Positions 18,369 to 28,275 of a stretch of 64,000 bases of DNA are shown piece after piece. Every line of letters begins with the position of its first letter. Position 1 is the stretch's first letter. The stretch is taken from the NCBI GenBank assembly GCA_903907955.1, contig CAIVPZ010000122.1:1-64000 (forward strand), in the 5' to 3' direction. The position numbers were made by a program, and so were the translations under genes. Under the pieces are notes generated by a model. The model searched no databases and was not told the origin of the DNA. It was given only the letters and a program-made list of their open reading frames with translations. This DNA is from an uncultured Acetobacteraceae bacterium. Lineage in GTDB: Bacteria > Pseudomonadota > Alphaproteobacteria > Acetobacterales > Acetobacteraceae.

Positions 18369-19127
18369 ATGATGCACCGCGGCGCCTTGTCACTGTTCTC
18401 CGTCATTGCAATGTTCGGCCCGGCCGCCCTGCACGCCGAGGACAGCGTGAGCCGCGAGGCCGCCCTGTTCGACCGTCCGGCTGCCGTCCGCAGCGTCCCT
18501 CCGAAGACGGACAACGACCCGGCCGGGGAAATCCGCTGTACTTATTATGGCGACTTCATGGTCCGCGAGACCGGAACCGACTCGCCCGCGCCAGGTCCCG
18601 CCGCCATCATCCCGGCGCCCGATGCCGGGCGGCGGCCCGCCTGCAACGCGGCCCCCGCTGCCCGCACGGTGCCGCTGAAAACCGAGGAACATGCGCTGCT
18701 CGGCCGGAAGGGGCCCTTCCTGGTGTTCGAGGCAGCCGACCCCTATGGCGCGGTGCCGTTCATCGTCCTGGACGCGAACACCGGGCGGCTCATCTACAGC
18801 GACGGCAAGCACACCGACGGCCTGCGATCGGTCGCGCTCGAAGGCGGCGCGCTGCGCATCCGCTATCCGCGGGCCTTCAACGGCGCCTGCTCGATCATCA
18901 AGGACGAGGCTGGCTGCTGGTCGAAGATCGCCCTGGCGGCGAATGTTCCGCCGGCGTTGGCACAGTCGCCGCCCCCGGTGCCGGCCTGCACGACCGCCTA
19001 CCGCCGCGCCGAGGCCCCGGCCGATGGTCCCAGCATGATCATCTATGACCTGGACGTGACGCTCGACATCTCGGGCAGGACGCAGGTCAATTCGTTCGGG
19101 ACGGTCGGGTGCGAGCCGATGCCGTAG
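18369..19127 (+). CDS. Exported protein of unknown function, cysteine-containing
   Basis: A 252-residue protein I do not recognise. MMHRGALSLFSVIAMFGPAALHAED is a signal peptide with likely cleavage after ALHA. Mature cysteines are spread evenly (IRCTYYGDF, ACNAAP, GACSIIKDEAGCW, PACTTAY, VGCEP), suggesting periplasmic disulfides. A PLKTEEHALLGRKGPFLVFE segment and a C-terminal beta-rich IIYDLDVTLDISGRTQVNSFG stretch are visible. It starts 33 bases after the amidotransferase gene and may be cotranscribed with it. Confidence 0.7.
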   Translation: MMHRGALSLFSVIAMFGPAALHAEDSVSREAALFDRPAAVRSVPPKTDNDPAGEIRCTYYGDFMVRETGTDSPAPGPAAIIPAPDAGRRPACNAAPAARTVPLKTEEHALLGRKGPFLVFEAADPYGAVPFIVLDANTGRLIYSDGKHTDGLRSVALEGGALRIRYPRAFNGACSIIKDEAGCWSKIALAANVPPALAQSPPPVPACTTAYRRAEAPADGPSMIIYDLDVTLDISGRTQVNSFGTVGCEPMP

Positions 19128-19129
19128 GA

Positions 19130-19177
19130 CCCCGAGGGGCGTTGCCCCGAACCCCGCCAGGGGCCACAGGCCCCTGG
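19130..19177. repeat. GC hairpin pair between convergent genes
   Basis: GGGGC/GCCCC with loop GTT (19136-19148) is followed by a 9-bp stem CCAGGGGCC/GGCCCCTGG with loop ACA (19157-19177) and AACCCAT. This is a distant member of the double-hairpin family, positioned to end both the plus-strand unknown gene and minus-strand parC. Confidence 0.6.
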
Positions 19178-19187
19178 AACCCATCAT

Positions 19188-21407
19188 TCAGACGAACTTG
19201 CCGTTCTTCGGAAACCCGTGCGGCGGCGTGCGGCCGACCTGGGCGCGCTCGCCCAGCCACTGGCGCAGATCGGTCTCGGTGCGGGTGCGCTCGCCCTGCC
19301 GCCAGCTCAGCCCGTCGGCCAGGCGGAACACCAGCACATCGCTCAGCGCGCCATCGCCGGCGTATTTCTGCAGGATCACCCCCGCCCCGCGCGCCAATTC
19401 CGGCACCTGATCCAGCGGAAACACCAGCAGTTTGTGGTTGCTGCCGATGACGGCGACGTGGTCGCCCTCGGCCGCGGCGCAGACCGTCGCCTCCTCGCCC
19501 GGGCGCAGGTTCAGCAGCTGCCTGCCGGTGCGCTTCTCGGCCGCAAGTTCCTCGGCCTTGACCAGAAAACCGCGGCCGCCGCTGGACGCAAGCAGATAAC
19601 GGATGCCCTCGCGCGGCAGGAACAGGGCGGACACATCATCCTCGTTGGTCATTTCCACCAGCAGCCGCACCGCCTGCCCGTCGCCGCGCCCGCGCGGCAG
19701 GTCGCCGGCCTTGAGCGTGTAGGCGCGGCCGTTGGTGGCGAACAGGCACAGCCGGTCGGTGGTCTCGCAGGGCACCAGCAGGCGCAGCCGGTCGCCTTCC
19801 TTGAACTTGATCTCCCGCGGATCGGCGATCTGGCCCTTCACCGCCCGTATCCAGCCCTTGTCGGACAGGATCACGGTGATCGGCTCGCGTTCCATCAGGG
19901 CTTCCGGGGTGACGTCGATCACCGGACCGGCCGCGGCGAACACGCTGCGGCGGTCGCCCAGCGGACCGGCGCCGAATTTCCTGCGGGTTTCCTCCAGCTC
20001 GCCGGCAATATGGTCCCAGCGCAGGTTCTCGGAATTCAGCAGGGTCTGCAGGTCCTTCCGCTCCTTGCTGAGCCCCTTGTGCTCCTTGCGGATTTCCATT
20101 TCCTCCAGCTTGCGCAGGCTGCGCAGCCGCATGTTGAGGATGGCTTCCGCCTGCACATCCGACAGCTCGAAGGCCCGCATCAGCACCGGCTTCGGCTCAT
20201 CCTCGCTGCGGATGATGCGGATCACCTCGTCGAGGTTGAGATAGACCCTGATGAAGCCGTCGAGAATCTCCAGCCGCCGCTCGATGGCGGCCAGCCGGTG
20301 CTTCGACCGGCGGACCAGCACCACGTGGCGATGGTCGAGCCAGGCGCGCAGCACGTCGCGCAGCCCCAGCACGCGCGGCGTGCGGTCGGCGGTGAGCACG
20401 TTCATGTTGAGCGGGAAGCGGCTTTCCAGGGCGGTGGCGCGGAACAGGCTCGCCATCAGCACCTCCGCCTCGACGCCGCGGGTCTTCGGCTCCAGCACCA
20501 GGCGGACCAGCTCCGTGCTCTCGTCGCGCACGTCGCCGAGCAGGGGGAGCTTCTTCTCCTCCATCAGCTGGGCGATCTGTTCGATCAGTTTCGACTTCTG
20601 CACCTGGTAGGGAATCTCGGTGACCACGATGCTCCAGGTGCCGAACCGGCCCTGCTCGACCGCCCATTTCGCCCGCAGGCGAAACCCGCCGCGGCCGGTC
20701 TCGTAGGCGGCCAGGATGGAGGCCGGCTCCTCGACGATGGTGCCGCCGGTGGGAAAATCGGGGCCGGGCATGTGCGCCAGCAGTCCGGCGGTGGTGATGG
20801 CGGGGTTGCGCACCAGGGCGATGGCGGCGGCGCAGACCTCGCCGGCATTGTGCGGCGGGATCGAGGTGGCCATGCCGACCGCAATGCCCGCCGAGCCGTT
20901 CGCCAGCAGGTTGGGAAAGCCGCCCGGCAGCACCACCGGCTCGCTTTCCTCGCCGTCATAGGTGGGCCGGAAATCGACCGCATCATCGTCGATGCCGGCC
21001 AGCAGCGCCTTGGCGACCTCGGTCAGCCGCGCCTCGGTGTAGCGCATGGCCGCGGCGTTATCGCCGTCGATGTTGCCGAAATTGCCCTGCCCCTCGACCA
21101 GCGGGAAGCGCGCGGCGAATTCCTGCGCCAGCCGCACCAGCGCCTCGTACACCGAGGCATCGCCATGCGGATGGTATTTGCCGATGACGTCGCCGACCAC
21201 GCGGGCGCATTTCTTGAAGCCGGCGGTCGGATCGAGGCGAAGCTGGTGCATGGCGTAGACCAGCCGCCGGTGCACCGGCTTGAGCCCGTCGCGCACATCG
21301 GGCAGCGAGCGCGACATGATGGTGGACAGCGCATAGGCGAGGTAGCGCTCGCTCAGCGCATCCGCCAGCTTGGTGTCCTCGATGTTTCCGGCCAGAACGT
21401 CAGGCAT
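19188..21407 (-). CDS. parC: DNA topoisomerase IV subunit A
   Basis: The A2B2 topoisomerase IV subunit that decatenates daughter chromosomes. The 739-residue length fits ParC and is short for GyrA. The catalytic tyrosine is Tyr123 in [10 protein letters not shown]. The breakage-region helix reads [14 protein letters not shown] (80-93). Where E. coli ParC has Ser80 this protein has Ala84, while the acidic Glu88 is retained. The C-terminal six-bladed domain has degenerate repeats and no GyrA-box. It overlaps recO by 8 bases (ATGCCTGA). Confidence 0.94.
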   Translation of the reverse strand: MPDVLAGNIEDTKLADALSERYLAYALSTIMSRSLPDVRDGLKPVHRRLVYAMHQLRLDPTAGFKKCARVVGDVIGKYHPHGDASVYEALVRLAQEFAARFPLVEGQGNFGNIDGDNAAAMRYTEARLTEVAKALLAGIDDDAVDFRPTYDGEESEPVVLPGGFPNLLANGSAGIAVGMATSIPPHNAGEVCAAAIALVRNPAITTAGLLAHMPGPDFPTGGTIVEEPASILAAYETGRGGFRLRAKWAVEQGRFGTWSIVVTEIPYQVQKSKLIEQIAQLMEEKKLPLLGDVRDESTELVRLVLEPKTRGVEAEVLMASLFRATALESRFPLNMNVLTADRTPRVLGLRDVLRAWLDHRHVVLVRRSKHRLAAIERRLEILDGFIRVYLNLDEVIRIIRSEDEPKPVLMRAFELSDVQAEAILNMRLRSLRKLEEMEIRKEHKGLSKERKDLQTLLNSENLRWDHIAGELEETRRKFGAGPLGDRRSVFAAAGPVIDVTPEALMEREPITVILSDKGWIRAVKGQIADPREIKFKEGDRLRLLVPCETTDRLCLFATNGRAYTLKAGDLPRGRGDGQAVRLLVEMTNEDDVSALFLPREGIRYLLASSGGRGFLVKAEELAAEKRTGRQLLNLRPGEEATVCAAAEGDHVAVIGSNHKLLVFPLDQVPELARGAGVILQKYAGDGALSDVLVFRLADGLSWRQGERTRTETDLRQWLGERAQVGRTPPHGFPKNGKFV

Positions 21408-22140
21408 CCGACTCCGTCTCCGTCATGCGCGCCACCCGGTCGTACAGTGCCTGACGGGCCAGGGGCAACGCCATGTGGCGCAGGCCGAACACGTCCCGGG
21501 CGAGAAAATGCCCGGTCAGCCGCAGCCCGTCGCGCCACTGCACCGGATCGCCCGCGCCGGCGCCGAGCAGGAAGGCCGGCAGGGGAAGCATCCGCGGCGC
21601 CCATTTGCCCGCCCCTGCGGCGGTCAGCGCCCGGCCGGATTTCGGGCTGACATGCACCAGCCCTTCGGTGGCACCGGTCACCGGGCACGCCGACAGGTCA
21701 AGCCCGTAGCCGAGATCGGCCAGCACCAGCGCCTCCCAGCGCACCTGCCCGGCGAGCATGCCGGGGCCGGCCGGGAGGCGGGCAATCAGGTGCAGCAGCC
21801 CGTCGAACACGCGCGGATGGGCCTCGCGCTCGGGCAGCGCGCCCTCGGCCACCGCGCAGGCGGCGGAGAGCATGGCGAGCTGCAGCGGATCGTCCATGGC
21901 CAGCGCGGCGGCGGGGTGGATGAGTTCGGCGCTGAAGCTGCCGAGCTGGTCGGCCAGCCGCCCGACCCAGCGCAGCTGCGCCAGATTGCCCGGCTGCCAG
22001 GTGGCCGCCCGGCCCCGGCTGGCGCCGCCGCGGGCAAGGCCGCGATGGGCGCCGTGCGCCTCGGTCATGACGGTGGCGATGGCGTCGCCTTCGCCGAACG
22101 GGCGGACGTCCAGGATGATGGCGGGGGCGTCCCACTCCAT
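21400..22140 (-). CDS. recO: DNA repair protein RecO
   Basis: Loads RecA with RecR and RecF at single-strand gaps. The start [21 protein letters not shown] is the OB-fold found in Rec[21 protein letters not shown] and [12 protein letters not shown] are typical core segments. The C-terminal part lacks an obvious zinc CxxC site. A second ATG at 22161 ([10 protein letters not shown]) would add 7 residues. Translational coupling to parC is likely because the stop and next start overlap. Confidence 0.88.
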   Translation of the reverse strand: MEWDAPAIILDVRPFGEGDAIATVMTEAHGAHRGLARGGASRGRAATWQPGNLAQLRWVGRLADQLGSFSAELIHPAAALAMDDPLQLAMLSAACAVAEGALPEREAHPRVFDGLLHLIARLPAGPGMLAGQVRWEALVLADLGYGLDLSACPVTGATEGLVHVSPKSGRALTAAGAGKWAPRMLPLPAFLLGAGAGDPVQWRDGLRLTGHFLARDVFGLRHMALPLARQALYDRVARMTETESDA

Positions 22141-22405
22141 GCGGCGCTCCAGGGCGGACATGCGGCCGGGGATGGCCGCGCCCACCCGACATGGCGCAGC
22201 CGCGGGGCCACCGCAACCGGCGGAGGCCGGCATGACGCGATGGGGGGAATCGTTCCGCTGGCTGGCGGCACAGGCCGGTGGCGCTGCCAGAAGCCGCGAA
22301 GATGCCTTGCCAAACCCCTGCACCATAACCACGATCAGCCACGCAGGTGCGTGCAGGCGGAAAGTTTCGGAATACGCGACAAGCAAGCCGCGAGGGGAGA
22401 ATGCG

Positions 22406-23494
22406 ATGGCCGACCCGGACACCGGTATGCCGAAAGCCGACATGAAGCGGCTGCTGAACATGGCGAAGAAGGACCCGGTCAGCTGCGCCATCGGGCTGGG
22501 TTCCGATACCAAGCTGGCCCTGCTGATGCTCGACAGGAGCAAGGCGCCACGCGCGGTTTCGACTCTGCTGACCGCCGCCATCCCGGGGGCCAAGAACCTC
22601 CGCTGGGGCACCGCCGCCGTCGATGCGGACGCCGATCCGAAGCTGGTGAAGCTGACCCTGAACAGCAGCATCAGCGGCATGGCCTCAAAAGTGGTCAAGA
22701 CGCTGCGGGGCACCGGGATCACCAAGGTGGTCATCGTGCTGGAGGACGGCACCGAGATCGACCGGCATGCCGGGGAGGAAGCGGAGGAGGAGGGCGGGCA
22801 GCAGGAGAACGAACACGAGGGAGAAGGGAAGCCGCAGGGAACGCAGCCCGGGGAAGCGCCGCCCGACCTCGGCCAGCTGCACCTGGCACTGACCGAACTG
22901 GTGAAGCGCATGATGCCGGTGATCGCCGCCGAGCCGGCACGCAAGGATGTGCTCGCCGGGCTGGCCGGCCGGGCGCAGACGCACATCAAGGCGGGCAACG
23001 CCGCCGATGCCGCTGCCGCCATCGGGCAATTGAAGCAGGCGCTGGAGGCCGGCGGGGCACCGCCGCCGCCGACCGACACCGCTGCTGCCGCGAGCGCCGA
23101 GACCTATGACAAGTCCTGGCAGGCGTGGCTGGCGGTGCGCAGGAAGATTGAAACCGATCTGGAAAAGCTGCGCGTCCAAATCGTTGCCACCTATCAGGAC
23201 CAGCCCGACAATATCAGGGCGGAGTTGGAAACAAGCTACCGGACGAAGACCGCGCCGGTGCTGGCGACGCTGGACGAAAGCCTGGCCAACCGGCTGAAGG
23301 ATGCAATCCAGGAGACCGATCCGGCGCGGCGGCAGGCACTGGTCGCGGCGGCGCAGGAAGCCATTGCCCGCTATCAGGCCTTCGCGACGCAGGGCAGCCT
23401 GATCGCCGACCTGGACGGCAATCCGTTCGTTCCATTGACGATCGGGGCAGTCCTGGGCGCAACATTGAAGACGCTCGCCGCGGCGGTGCGTTAG
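22406..23494 (+). CDS. Three-part protein of unknown function
   Basis: A 362-residue soluble protein without signal peptide or membrane segments. Residues 1-115 form a compact alpha/beta region (KRLLNMAKKDPVSCAIGLG, then TLRGTGITKVVIVLEDGTEI). Residues about 118-150 are a strongly acidic Glu/Gly/Gln linker. The rest is helical: DLGQLHLALTELVKRMMPVI, SWQAWLAVRRKIETDLEKLR, and a C-terminal SLIADLDGNPFVPLTIGAVL. The last segment resembles helical tails I have seen on diverse uncharacterised proteins. The start is supported by GAGGGGA 8 bases upstream. It faces trmJ convergently, across a hairpin. No function is assigned. Confidence 0.72.
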   Translation: MADPDTGMPKADMKRLLNMAKKDPVSCAIGLGSDTKLALLMLDRSKAPRAVSTLLTAAIPGAKNLRWGTAAVDADADPKLVKLTLNSSISGMASKVVKTLRGTGITKVVIVLEDGTEIDRHAGEEAEEEGGQQENEHEGEGKPQGTQPGEAPPDLGQLHLALTELVKRMMPVIAAEPARKDVLAGLAGRAQTHIKAGNAADAAAAIGQLKQALEAGGAPPPPTDTAAAASAETYDKSWQAWLAVRRKIETDLEKLRVQIVATYQDQPDNIRAELETSYRTKTAPVLATLDESLANRLKDAIQETDPARRQALVAAAQEAIARYQAFATQGSLIADLDGNPFVPLTIGAVLGATLKTLAAAVR

Positions 23495-23561
23495 CCTGGG
23501 GCCGCGCACCGGCCGGCTGCCCAGGCTGCCGAGCCCGGAACGGTCCGGCATTCCGGTCGGA

Positions 23562-23587
23562 CTGGCGCCAGCCCTCACTGGCGCCAG
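23562..23587. terminator. Hairpin between convergent genes
   Basis: Two copies of the palindrome CTGGCGCCAG, 6 bases apart, fold into a 10-bp stem with loop CCCTCA. It lies between the plus-strand unknown gene and minus-strand trmJ, and could end both. No U-run is present. Confidence 0.5.
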
Positions 23588-23599
23588 CACTCACCGGGT

Positions 23600-24391
23600 T
23601 CAGGCCTCGCCTTCCTCCCGCCCCCGCATCCGCCGCCCCAGCGCCAGCTCGGTAACCACGCCGTGCAAAGTACGCAACTCCTGCTCGGTCACCTCGCCGC
23701 GCCCGAAGAAGTGGCGGATGTTGCGCACCATGCCGGGGCGCTTCGGCGGATTGCGCAGGAAGCCGCAGGCATCCAGCTCGCCCACCAGATGGGCGAGGAA
23801 ATTCTCCAGCTCGGCCTTGGTGGCCACCCGCGACTCGTTGGTCATCAGCCGGCGCGGAACCACGGATTCCTCGGCGGTCCACCATTCATACGCCATCACC
23901 ATCACCGCCTGCGCGAGGTTGAGCGACATGAAGGCGGGGTTGAGCGGGTAGCGCACCAGCGCGTCGGCCTGCGCCATGTCGTCGTTGTCGAGTCCGGCCC
24001 GTTCGGGGCCGAACAGCAGGCCGGCGCGCAGGTCGCGGGCGCAGACGGCGCGCAGTTCGGCCGCGGCGCCGCGGGCGGTCAGCACCTGCTTGACGATGTG
24101 GCGCGGCCGCGGACAGGTGGCGAACACCCGGTGCAGGTCGGCAACCGCCTCGGCGACGGTTTCATGCACGGTCAGCGCGTCCAGGATGCGGTCGGCGCCG
24201 GAAGCGTTGCGCCACGCCTTCTCCTGCGGCCAGCCGTCACGCGGGGCGACCAGGCGCAGGTGGAACAGCCCGCCATTCCCCATGGCCCGGGCGACCGCAC
24301 CGATATTGTCGGCCAGTTGCGGGCGCACCAGGATCACCACCGGGCTGTTGCCGATCGGCCCGATATCGGCGCCGCCATCGCGGCCGGTCAT
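23600..24391 (-). CDS. trmJ: tRNA 2'-O-methyltransferase, TrmJ/TrmH (SPOUT) family
   Basis: A SPOUT-fold, SAM-dependent 2'-O-methyltransferase that in E. coli modifies position 32 of tRNAs. The 263 residues contain the knot motifs VVILVRPQLADNIGAVARAMGN near the start, LLFGPERAGLDNDDM in the middle and FMSLNLAQAVMVMAYEW. The C-terminal helical tail (HFFGRGEVTEQELRTLHGVV) is typical of TrmJ rather than TrmL. It lies 30 bases after cysS, so they may be cotranscribed. Confidence 0.9.
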   Translation of the reverse strand: MTGRDGGADIGPIGNSPVVILVRPQLADNIGAVARAMGNGGLFHLRLVAPRDGWPQEKAWRNASGADRILDALTVHETVAEAVADLHRVFATCPRPRHIVKQVLTARGAAAELRAVCARDLRAGLLFGPERAGLDNDDMAQADALVRYPLNPAFMSLNLAQAVMVMAYEWWTAEESVVPRRLMTNESRVATKAELENFLAHLVGELDACGFLRNPPKRPGMVRNIRHFFGRGEVTEQELRTLHGVVTELALGRRMRGREEGEA

Positions 24392-24421
24392 GCCCGGCGC
24401 CCGGTCATGCCCGACGCCCGG

Positions 24422-25765
24422 TCATGCCCGCCGCCACGTGGTGCCGGCCGGGCCATCCTCGAGCACGATGCCTTCCTGTTCCAGCGCCTGCCGGACGGCG
24501 TCGGCATGGACAAAATCGCGGGCGCGGCGGGCGGCCTGGCGCTCGGCGATGCGCGCCTCGATGGCGGCGGCGTCGGGCCCGCCGCGGAACCAGGCGGACG
24601 GGTCCTGCTGGAGAATACCCAGCATCCCGCCGCCGGCCCGCAGCGCCGCGCTGGCCGGCGCGTCGCCGGCCAGCGCGGCATCGGCCAGTTCGTGCAGCCG
24701 GGCGATGGCGAGCGGCGTGTTGAGGTCGTCACACAGCGCCTCAAGCACGGATTCGGGCACCGTATCCGCCGGCGGCGCCGGCCTGCGCTCCAGCGCGCGG
24801 TAGAAGCGATCAAGCTCGCGGCGCGCCTCGGCAAAGGCGAAATCGGAAAAATCCAGGCTGGCGCGGTAATGGGTGCGCAGCAGCAGCAGTCGCGCCGCCT
24901 CGGCCGGACCGCGCGCCAGCACATCGCGCACGGTGAGGAAATTGCCGAGGCTCTTCGACATCTTCTCGCCGTTCACCAGCAGCATGCCGTTATGCACCCA
25001 GACGCGCGCGAAACCGCTGCCCGGGAAGGCGCAGACGGACTGGGCCAGCTCGTTCTCGTGGTGCGGGAAGATCAGGTCGGCGCCGCCGCCATGGATGTCG
25101 AAGCTCTCGCCAAGGTAACGCCAGGACATCGCGCTGCACTCGATATGCCAGCCCGGCCGGCCGCGGCCCCAGGGGCTGTCCCAGCCCGGCAGATCGTCCG
25201 AAGACGGCTTCCACAGCACGAAATCGCCGGCATCGCGCTTGTACGGGGCGATTTCGATCCGCGCGCCGGCCAGCATCTCGTCCGGCGGGCGGCCGGACAA
25301 TGCGCCGTAGCGGGGGAAACTGCCGACCGCGAACAGCACGTGGCCCTCGGCGGCATAGGCGTGGCCGCTGGCGATCAGCCGCTCGATGATGGCGATCATG
25401 TCGGCGATGTGGGCGGTCGCACGCGGCTCCACGTCGGGCGGCAGGGCGCCGAGGGCGGCCATGTCGGCGTGGTAGTCGGCCAGCGTGCGGGCGGTGATGG
25501 CGCCGATCGGCTCGCCGCTCTGCTGCGCCCGGGCGTTGATCTTGTCGTCCACGTCGGTGACGTTGCGGACATAGGTGACGCGCGGATACAGCCGGCGCAG
25601 CAGCCGGGACAGCACGTCGAACACCACCACCGGGCGCGCGTTGCCGATATGCGCCAGGTCGTAGACCGTCGGGCCGCACACATACAGCCGCACGTGGGCG
25701 GGATCGAGCGGCTCGAATCGCTCCTTCTGGCGGGTGAGGCTGTTATGCAGTCTCAGGTCAGGCAT
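24422..25765 (-). CDS. cysS: Cysteinyl-tRNA synthetase
   Basis: A class I synthetase of 447 residues. The start [20 protein letters not shown] is preferred over an upstream open frame, because homologues begin here. Zinc ligand Cys30 in [10 protein letters not shown], the HIGH site as HIGN (39-42) and KMSKS (267-271) are intact. GWHIECSAM and [15 protein letters not shown] hold the remaining zinc ligands and amino-acid pocket. No Shine-Dalgarno is obvious. It is divergent from feoA, sharing the gap that holds the FNR- and Fur-type sites. Confidence 0.96.
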   Translation of the reverse strand: MPDLRLHNSLTRQKERFEPLDPAHVRLYVCGPTVYDLAHIGNARPVVVFDVLSRLLRRLYPRVTYVRNVTDVDDKINARAQQSGEPIGAITARTLADYHADMAALGALPPDVEPRATAHIADMIAIIERLIASGHAYAAEGHVLFAVGSFPRYGALSGRPPDEMLAGARIEIAPYKRDAGDFVLWKPSSDDLPGWDSPWGRGRPGWHIECSAMSWRYLGESFDIHGGGADLIFPHHENELAQSVCAFPGSGFARVWVHNGMLLVNGEKMSKSLGNFLTVRDVLARGPAEAARLLLLRTHYRASLDFSDFAFAEARRELDRFYRALERRPAPPADTVPESVLEALCDDLNTPLAIARLHELADAALAGDAPASAALRAGGGMLGILQQDPSAWFRGGPDAAAIEARIAERQAARRARDFVHADAVRQALEQEGIVLEDGPAGTTWRRA

Positions 25766-25869
25766 AGGGGGGTGGCGCTCCGACGGAGCCGGCACGCGGC
25801 CGGCAGAGGCGCTGTTTCTCCGCCAGCGCGGGCGGCAAATCAATGATCGGCGATCGGCGCCGGGCGATG

Positions 25870-25883
25870 TTGATCCAGGTCAA
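25870..25883 (+). promoter_or_regulatory. FNR/FixK-type operator candidate upstream of feoAB
   Basis: TTGATCCAGGTCAA matches the FNR consensus TTGAT-N4-ATCAA at 9 of 10 defined positions. Its centre is 40.5 bases before the centre of the Fur-like box. This is what an activator at -41.5 would show if transcription starts near 25918. feoAB activation by FNR under low oxygen is known in E. coli. Confidence 0.6.
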
Positions 25884-25908
25884 TGCGCAGCGGGCACGAA
25901 CCGTCCAA

Positions 25909-25925
25909 TTGCGACTGACTTGCAA
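25909..25925 (+). promoter_or_regulatory. Fur-type operator candidate upstream of feoA
   Basis: TTGCGACTGACTTGCAA is an imperfect 17-base palindrome (TTGC...GCAA ends, inner A/T positions symmetric), similar in style to alphaproteobacterial Fur boxes. It lies 23 bases before the feoA start and would cover the transcription start. It is called from pattern only. Confidence 0.45.
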
Positions 25926-25948
25926 ACGCTGTTCTGGAGAGCCAAGCC

Positions 25949-26344
25949 ATGAGCGCCATCACCCTGCCTGTTCCGTCCGCCCGGCCGCGCAGTACCGGTG
26001 TCGCTTGCAATTGCGAGCCGCTCGCATTAGACCCGGTTTCACACCCGGGAGAGTCCGTGTCCGCATCCCTCGCCGCCGCCAGCCGGCTCGGCACCGCCCC
26101 GCTCGGCTTCCGCGGCCGCATCCGCGCGGTTGACGCCACCGGCTGCGGACGTTCGCTGCCGCCCGCCGAACTGGAGCGCCGGCTGCTGGAAATGGGCTTC
26201 GTCGAGGGCGCGATGGTCGAAATCCGCAATCAGGGCCTGTTCGGCCGCGACCCGATCGCCATCCGGGTGGACCACGCCACCGTGGCCCTGCGCCGCGCCG
26301 AGGCCAACGCCATCCACGTCGACGCCGTGGACGGCGCGCGGTGA
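25949..26344 (+). CDS. feoA: Ferrous iron transport protein A
   Basis: A small SH3-like cytosolic partner of FeoB. The FeoA domain covers about residues 50-128 (LGFRGRIRAVDATGC, then LERRLLEMGFVEGAMVEIRNQG and DPIAIRVDHATVALRRAEANAI). The first 50 residues are an extra Ser/Ala-rich tail containing Cys20 and Cys22, unusual against the normal 75-85-residue FeoA. A shorter start inside is possible but not obvious. The stop overlaps the feoB GTG start (GTGA). Confidence 0.9.
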   Translation: MSAITLPVPSARPRSTGVACNCEPLALDPVSHPGESVSASLAAASRLGTAPLGFRGRIRAVDATGCGRSLPPAELERRLLEMGFVEGAMVEIRNQGLFGRDPIAIRVDHATVALRRAEANAIHVDAVDGAR

Positions 26345-28272
26345 ACGAACTCACCGCACCGGAGCTTGCCCGAATCCCCGCCCCGCCGCCGCCCCTCCCC
26401 CTCGCCGCCCCGCTGCTGCATGTCGCGCTGGTCGGCAACCCGAACTGCGGCAAGACCGCCCTGTTCAACGCCCTGACCGGCAGCCGCCAGAAGGTCGCCA
26501 ACTACCCCGGCGTCACGGTGGAACGGAAGGAAGGCAGCTTCGTCACCCCCGCCGGCCGCCCGGTGAAGCTGCTCGACCTGCCCGGCACCTATTCGCTGCG
26601 CGCCCGCAGCCCGGACGAGGAAGTCACCCGCGAAATCGTGCTCGGCCACCTGCCCGGCGAGAAGCGGCCGGAGCTGCTGCTCTGCGTGGCGGATGCCACC
26701 AACCTGCGCCTCGCGCTGCGCCTGGTGCTGGAACTGCGCCATGTCGGCCGGCCGATGCTGCTGGCGCTGAACATGTTCGACATCGCCCGCCACCGCGGCT
26801 TCGGCATCGACACCGACCGCCTCGCCGCCGAACTCGGCGTGCCGGTGGTGCCCTCGGTCGCGGTGCGCCGCGGCGGCACCCAGGCGCTGCTGGAGCAGCT
26901 GGACACGCTGGCCGACTCCGCCCCCGCCACCACCCCCGACGACTGGGCGCCGAGCGGGCGGGCCGGCACCCGCGCGCTGCAGCGCGAGGCCGACCGCATC
27001 ATCGCCGCCTGCGTCACCCAGCCCGCCAAGCCCGACACCGTCACCAGCCGGCTCGATTCGGTGCTGCTGCACCCGGTGCTGGGGCTGGCGATCCTGCTCG
27101 CCGTGCTGTTCCTGATGTTCCAGGCAGTGTTCTCCTGGGCACAGCCGCCGATGGGCGCGATCAAGGCCGGGTTCGACTGGCTCGGCACGATGGCCGGCAC
27201 GCTGCTGCCGGACGGGCTGCTGCGCAGCTTCGTGCGCGACGGACTGATCGGCGGCGTCGGCGCCGTGCTGGTGTTCCTGCCGCAGATCCTGGTGCTGTTC
27301 CTGTTCATCCTGGTGCTGGAGGATTTCGGCTACATGGCGCGGGCGGCGTTCCTGATGGACCGCATCATGGGCGGCGCCGGGCTGCACGGGCGCGCCTTCA
27401 TTCCGCTGCTGTCGAGCTTCGCCTGCGCCATCCCCGGCATCATGGCCACCCGCGTCATCGACAGCCGGCGCGACCGGCTGGCCACCATCATGGTGGCGCC
27501 GCTGATGACCTGCTCGGCGCGCATTCCGGTCTACACCCTGGTCATCGCCGCCTTCATCCCCGACCGCACCGTGTGGGGCGTGCTGTCGCTGCAGGGGCTG
27601 GTGATGTTCGCGCTGTATGCGGTGGGCATCGGCAGCGCGCTCGGGGTGTCATTCATCTTCAAGCGGCTGGTCTGGCGCAACACCCCCGCCGAGCCGTTCA
27701 TGCTGGAACTGCCCGACTACAAGCGGCCCAGCCCGCGCAGCATCTTCTTCGGCCTGACCCAGCGCGCCCGCATCTTCCTGCGCCGCGCCGGCACCACCAT
27801 CCTGGCGATGATGGTGATCATCTGGTTCCTCGCCTCGGTGCCGCGCCCGCCGGCGGACGCCGACCAGGCCGCCATCAACTACAGCTTCGCCGCCAGCATC
27901 GGCCACTTCATGGAGCCGGTGCTGGCGCCGGTCGGCTTCAACTGGCAGATCAACGTGGCGCTGCTGCCCGGCATGGCGGCACGCGAGGTGGCGGTGGCCT
28001 CGCTGGGCACGGTGTATTCCATCGCCGCCGAGGACGACCTGGGCGCCAACAGGCTGGGCCGCACCCTGGCGGGCAAATGGAGCCTGGCCACCGCGCTGGC
28101 GCTGCTGGCGTGGTACGTGTTCGCGCCGCAATGCGCATCCACCCTCGCTACCGTGCGGCGGGAGACCGGGTCCTGGGCGTGGATGGGGCTGCTGTTCGGC
28201 TATATGCTGGCGCTGGCTTATGCCGCCGCGTTTGTCACTTACCAGACGGCGGTGGCGTTGGGGGCGGGGTAG
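26341..28272 (+). CDS. feoB: Ferrous iron transporter FeoB
   Basis: An inner-membrane Fe(II) permease with a cytosolic GTPase. The 643 residues begin with a GTG codon coupled to feoA. G1 is GNPNCGKT (32-39), the switch is YPGVTVERKEG, G3 is DLPG (79-82) and G4 is NMFD. Two Gate segments in the membrane part contain conserved Cys (FACAIPGIMATR and LMTCSARIPVY). The protein is shorter than E. coli FeoB (773) and lacks the long C-terminal cysteine tail. No feoC follows. A GC double-hairpin repeat begins just after the stop. Confidence 0.95.
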   Translation: MNELTAPELARIPAPPPPLPLAAPLLHVALVGNPNCGKTALFNALTGSRQKVANYPGVTVERKEGSFVTPAGRPVKLLDLPGTYSLRARSPDEEVTREIVLGHLPGEKRPELLLCVADATNLRLALRLVLELRHVGRPMLLALNMFDIARHRGFGIDTDRLAAELGVPVVPSVAVRRGGTQALLEQLDTLADSAPATTPDDWAPSGRAGTRALQREADRIIAACVTQPAKPDTVTSRLDSVLLHPVLGLAILLAVLFLMFQAVFSWAQPPMGAIKAGFDWLGTMAGTLLPDGLLRSFVRDGLIGGVGAVLVFLPQILVLFLFILVLEDFGYMARAAFLMDRIMGGAGLHGRAFIPLLSSFACAIPGIMATRVIDSRRDRLATIMVAPLMTCSARIPVYTLVIAAFIPDRTVWGVLSLQGLVMFALYAVGIGSALGVSFIFKRLVWRNTPAEPFMLELPDYKRPSPRSIFFGLTQRARIFLRRAGTTILAMMVIIWFLASVPRPPADADQAAINYSFAASIGHFMEPVLAPVGFNWQINVALLPGMAAREVAVASLGTVYSIAAEDDLGANRLGRTLAGKWSLATALALLAWYVFAPQCASTLATVRRETGSWAWMGLLFGYMLALAYAAAFVTYQTAVALGAG

Positions 28273-28275
28273 GGA

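Noticed and set aside
19218-21650. An 810-codon open frame antisense to parC/recO
   Set aside because: Same reason: strong conserved proteins on the other strand and no ribosome site.
25766-25869. A tRNA-dependent or riboswitch leader for cysS
   Set aside because: No T-box, specifier hairpin or terminator is visible. The gap is fully used by the divergent feo operators.
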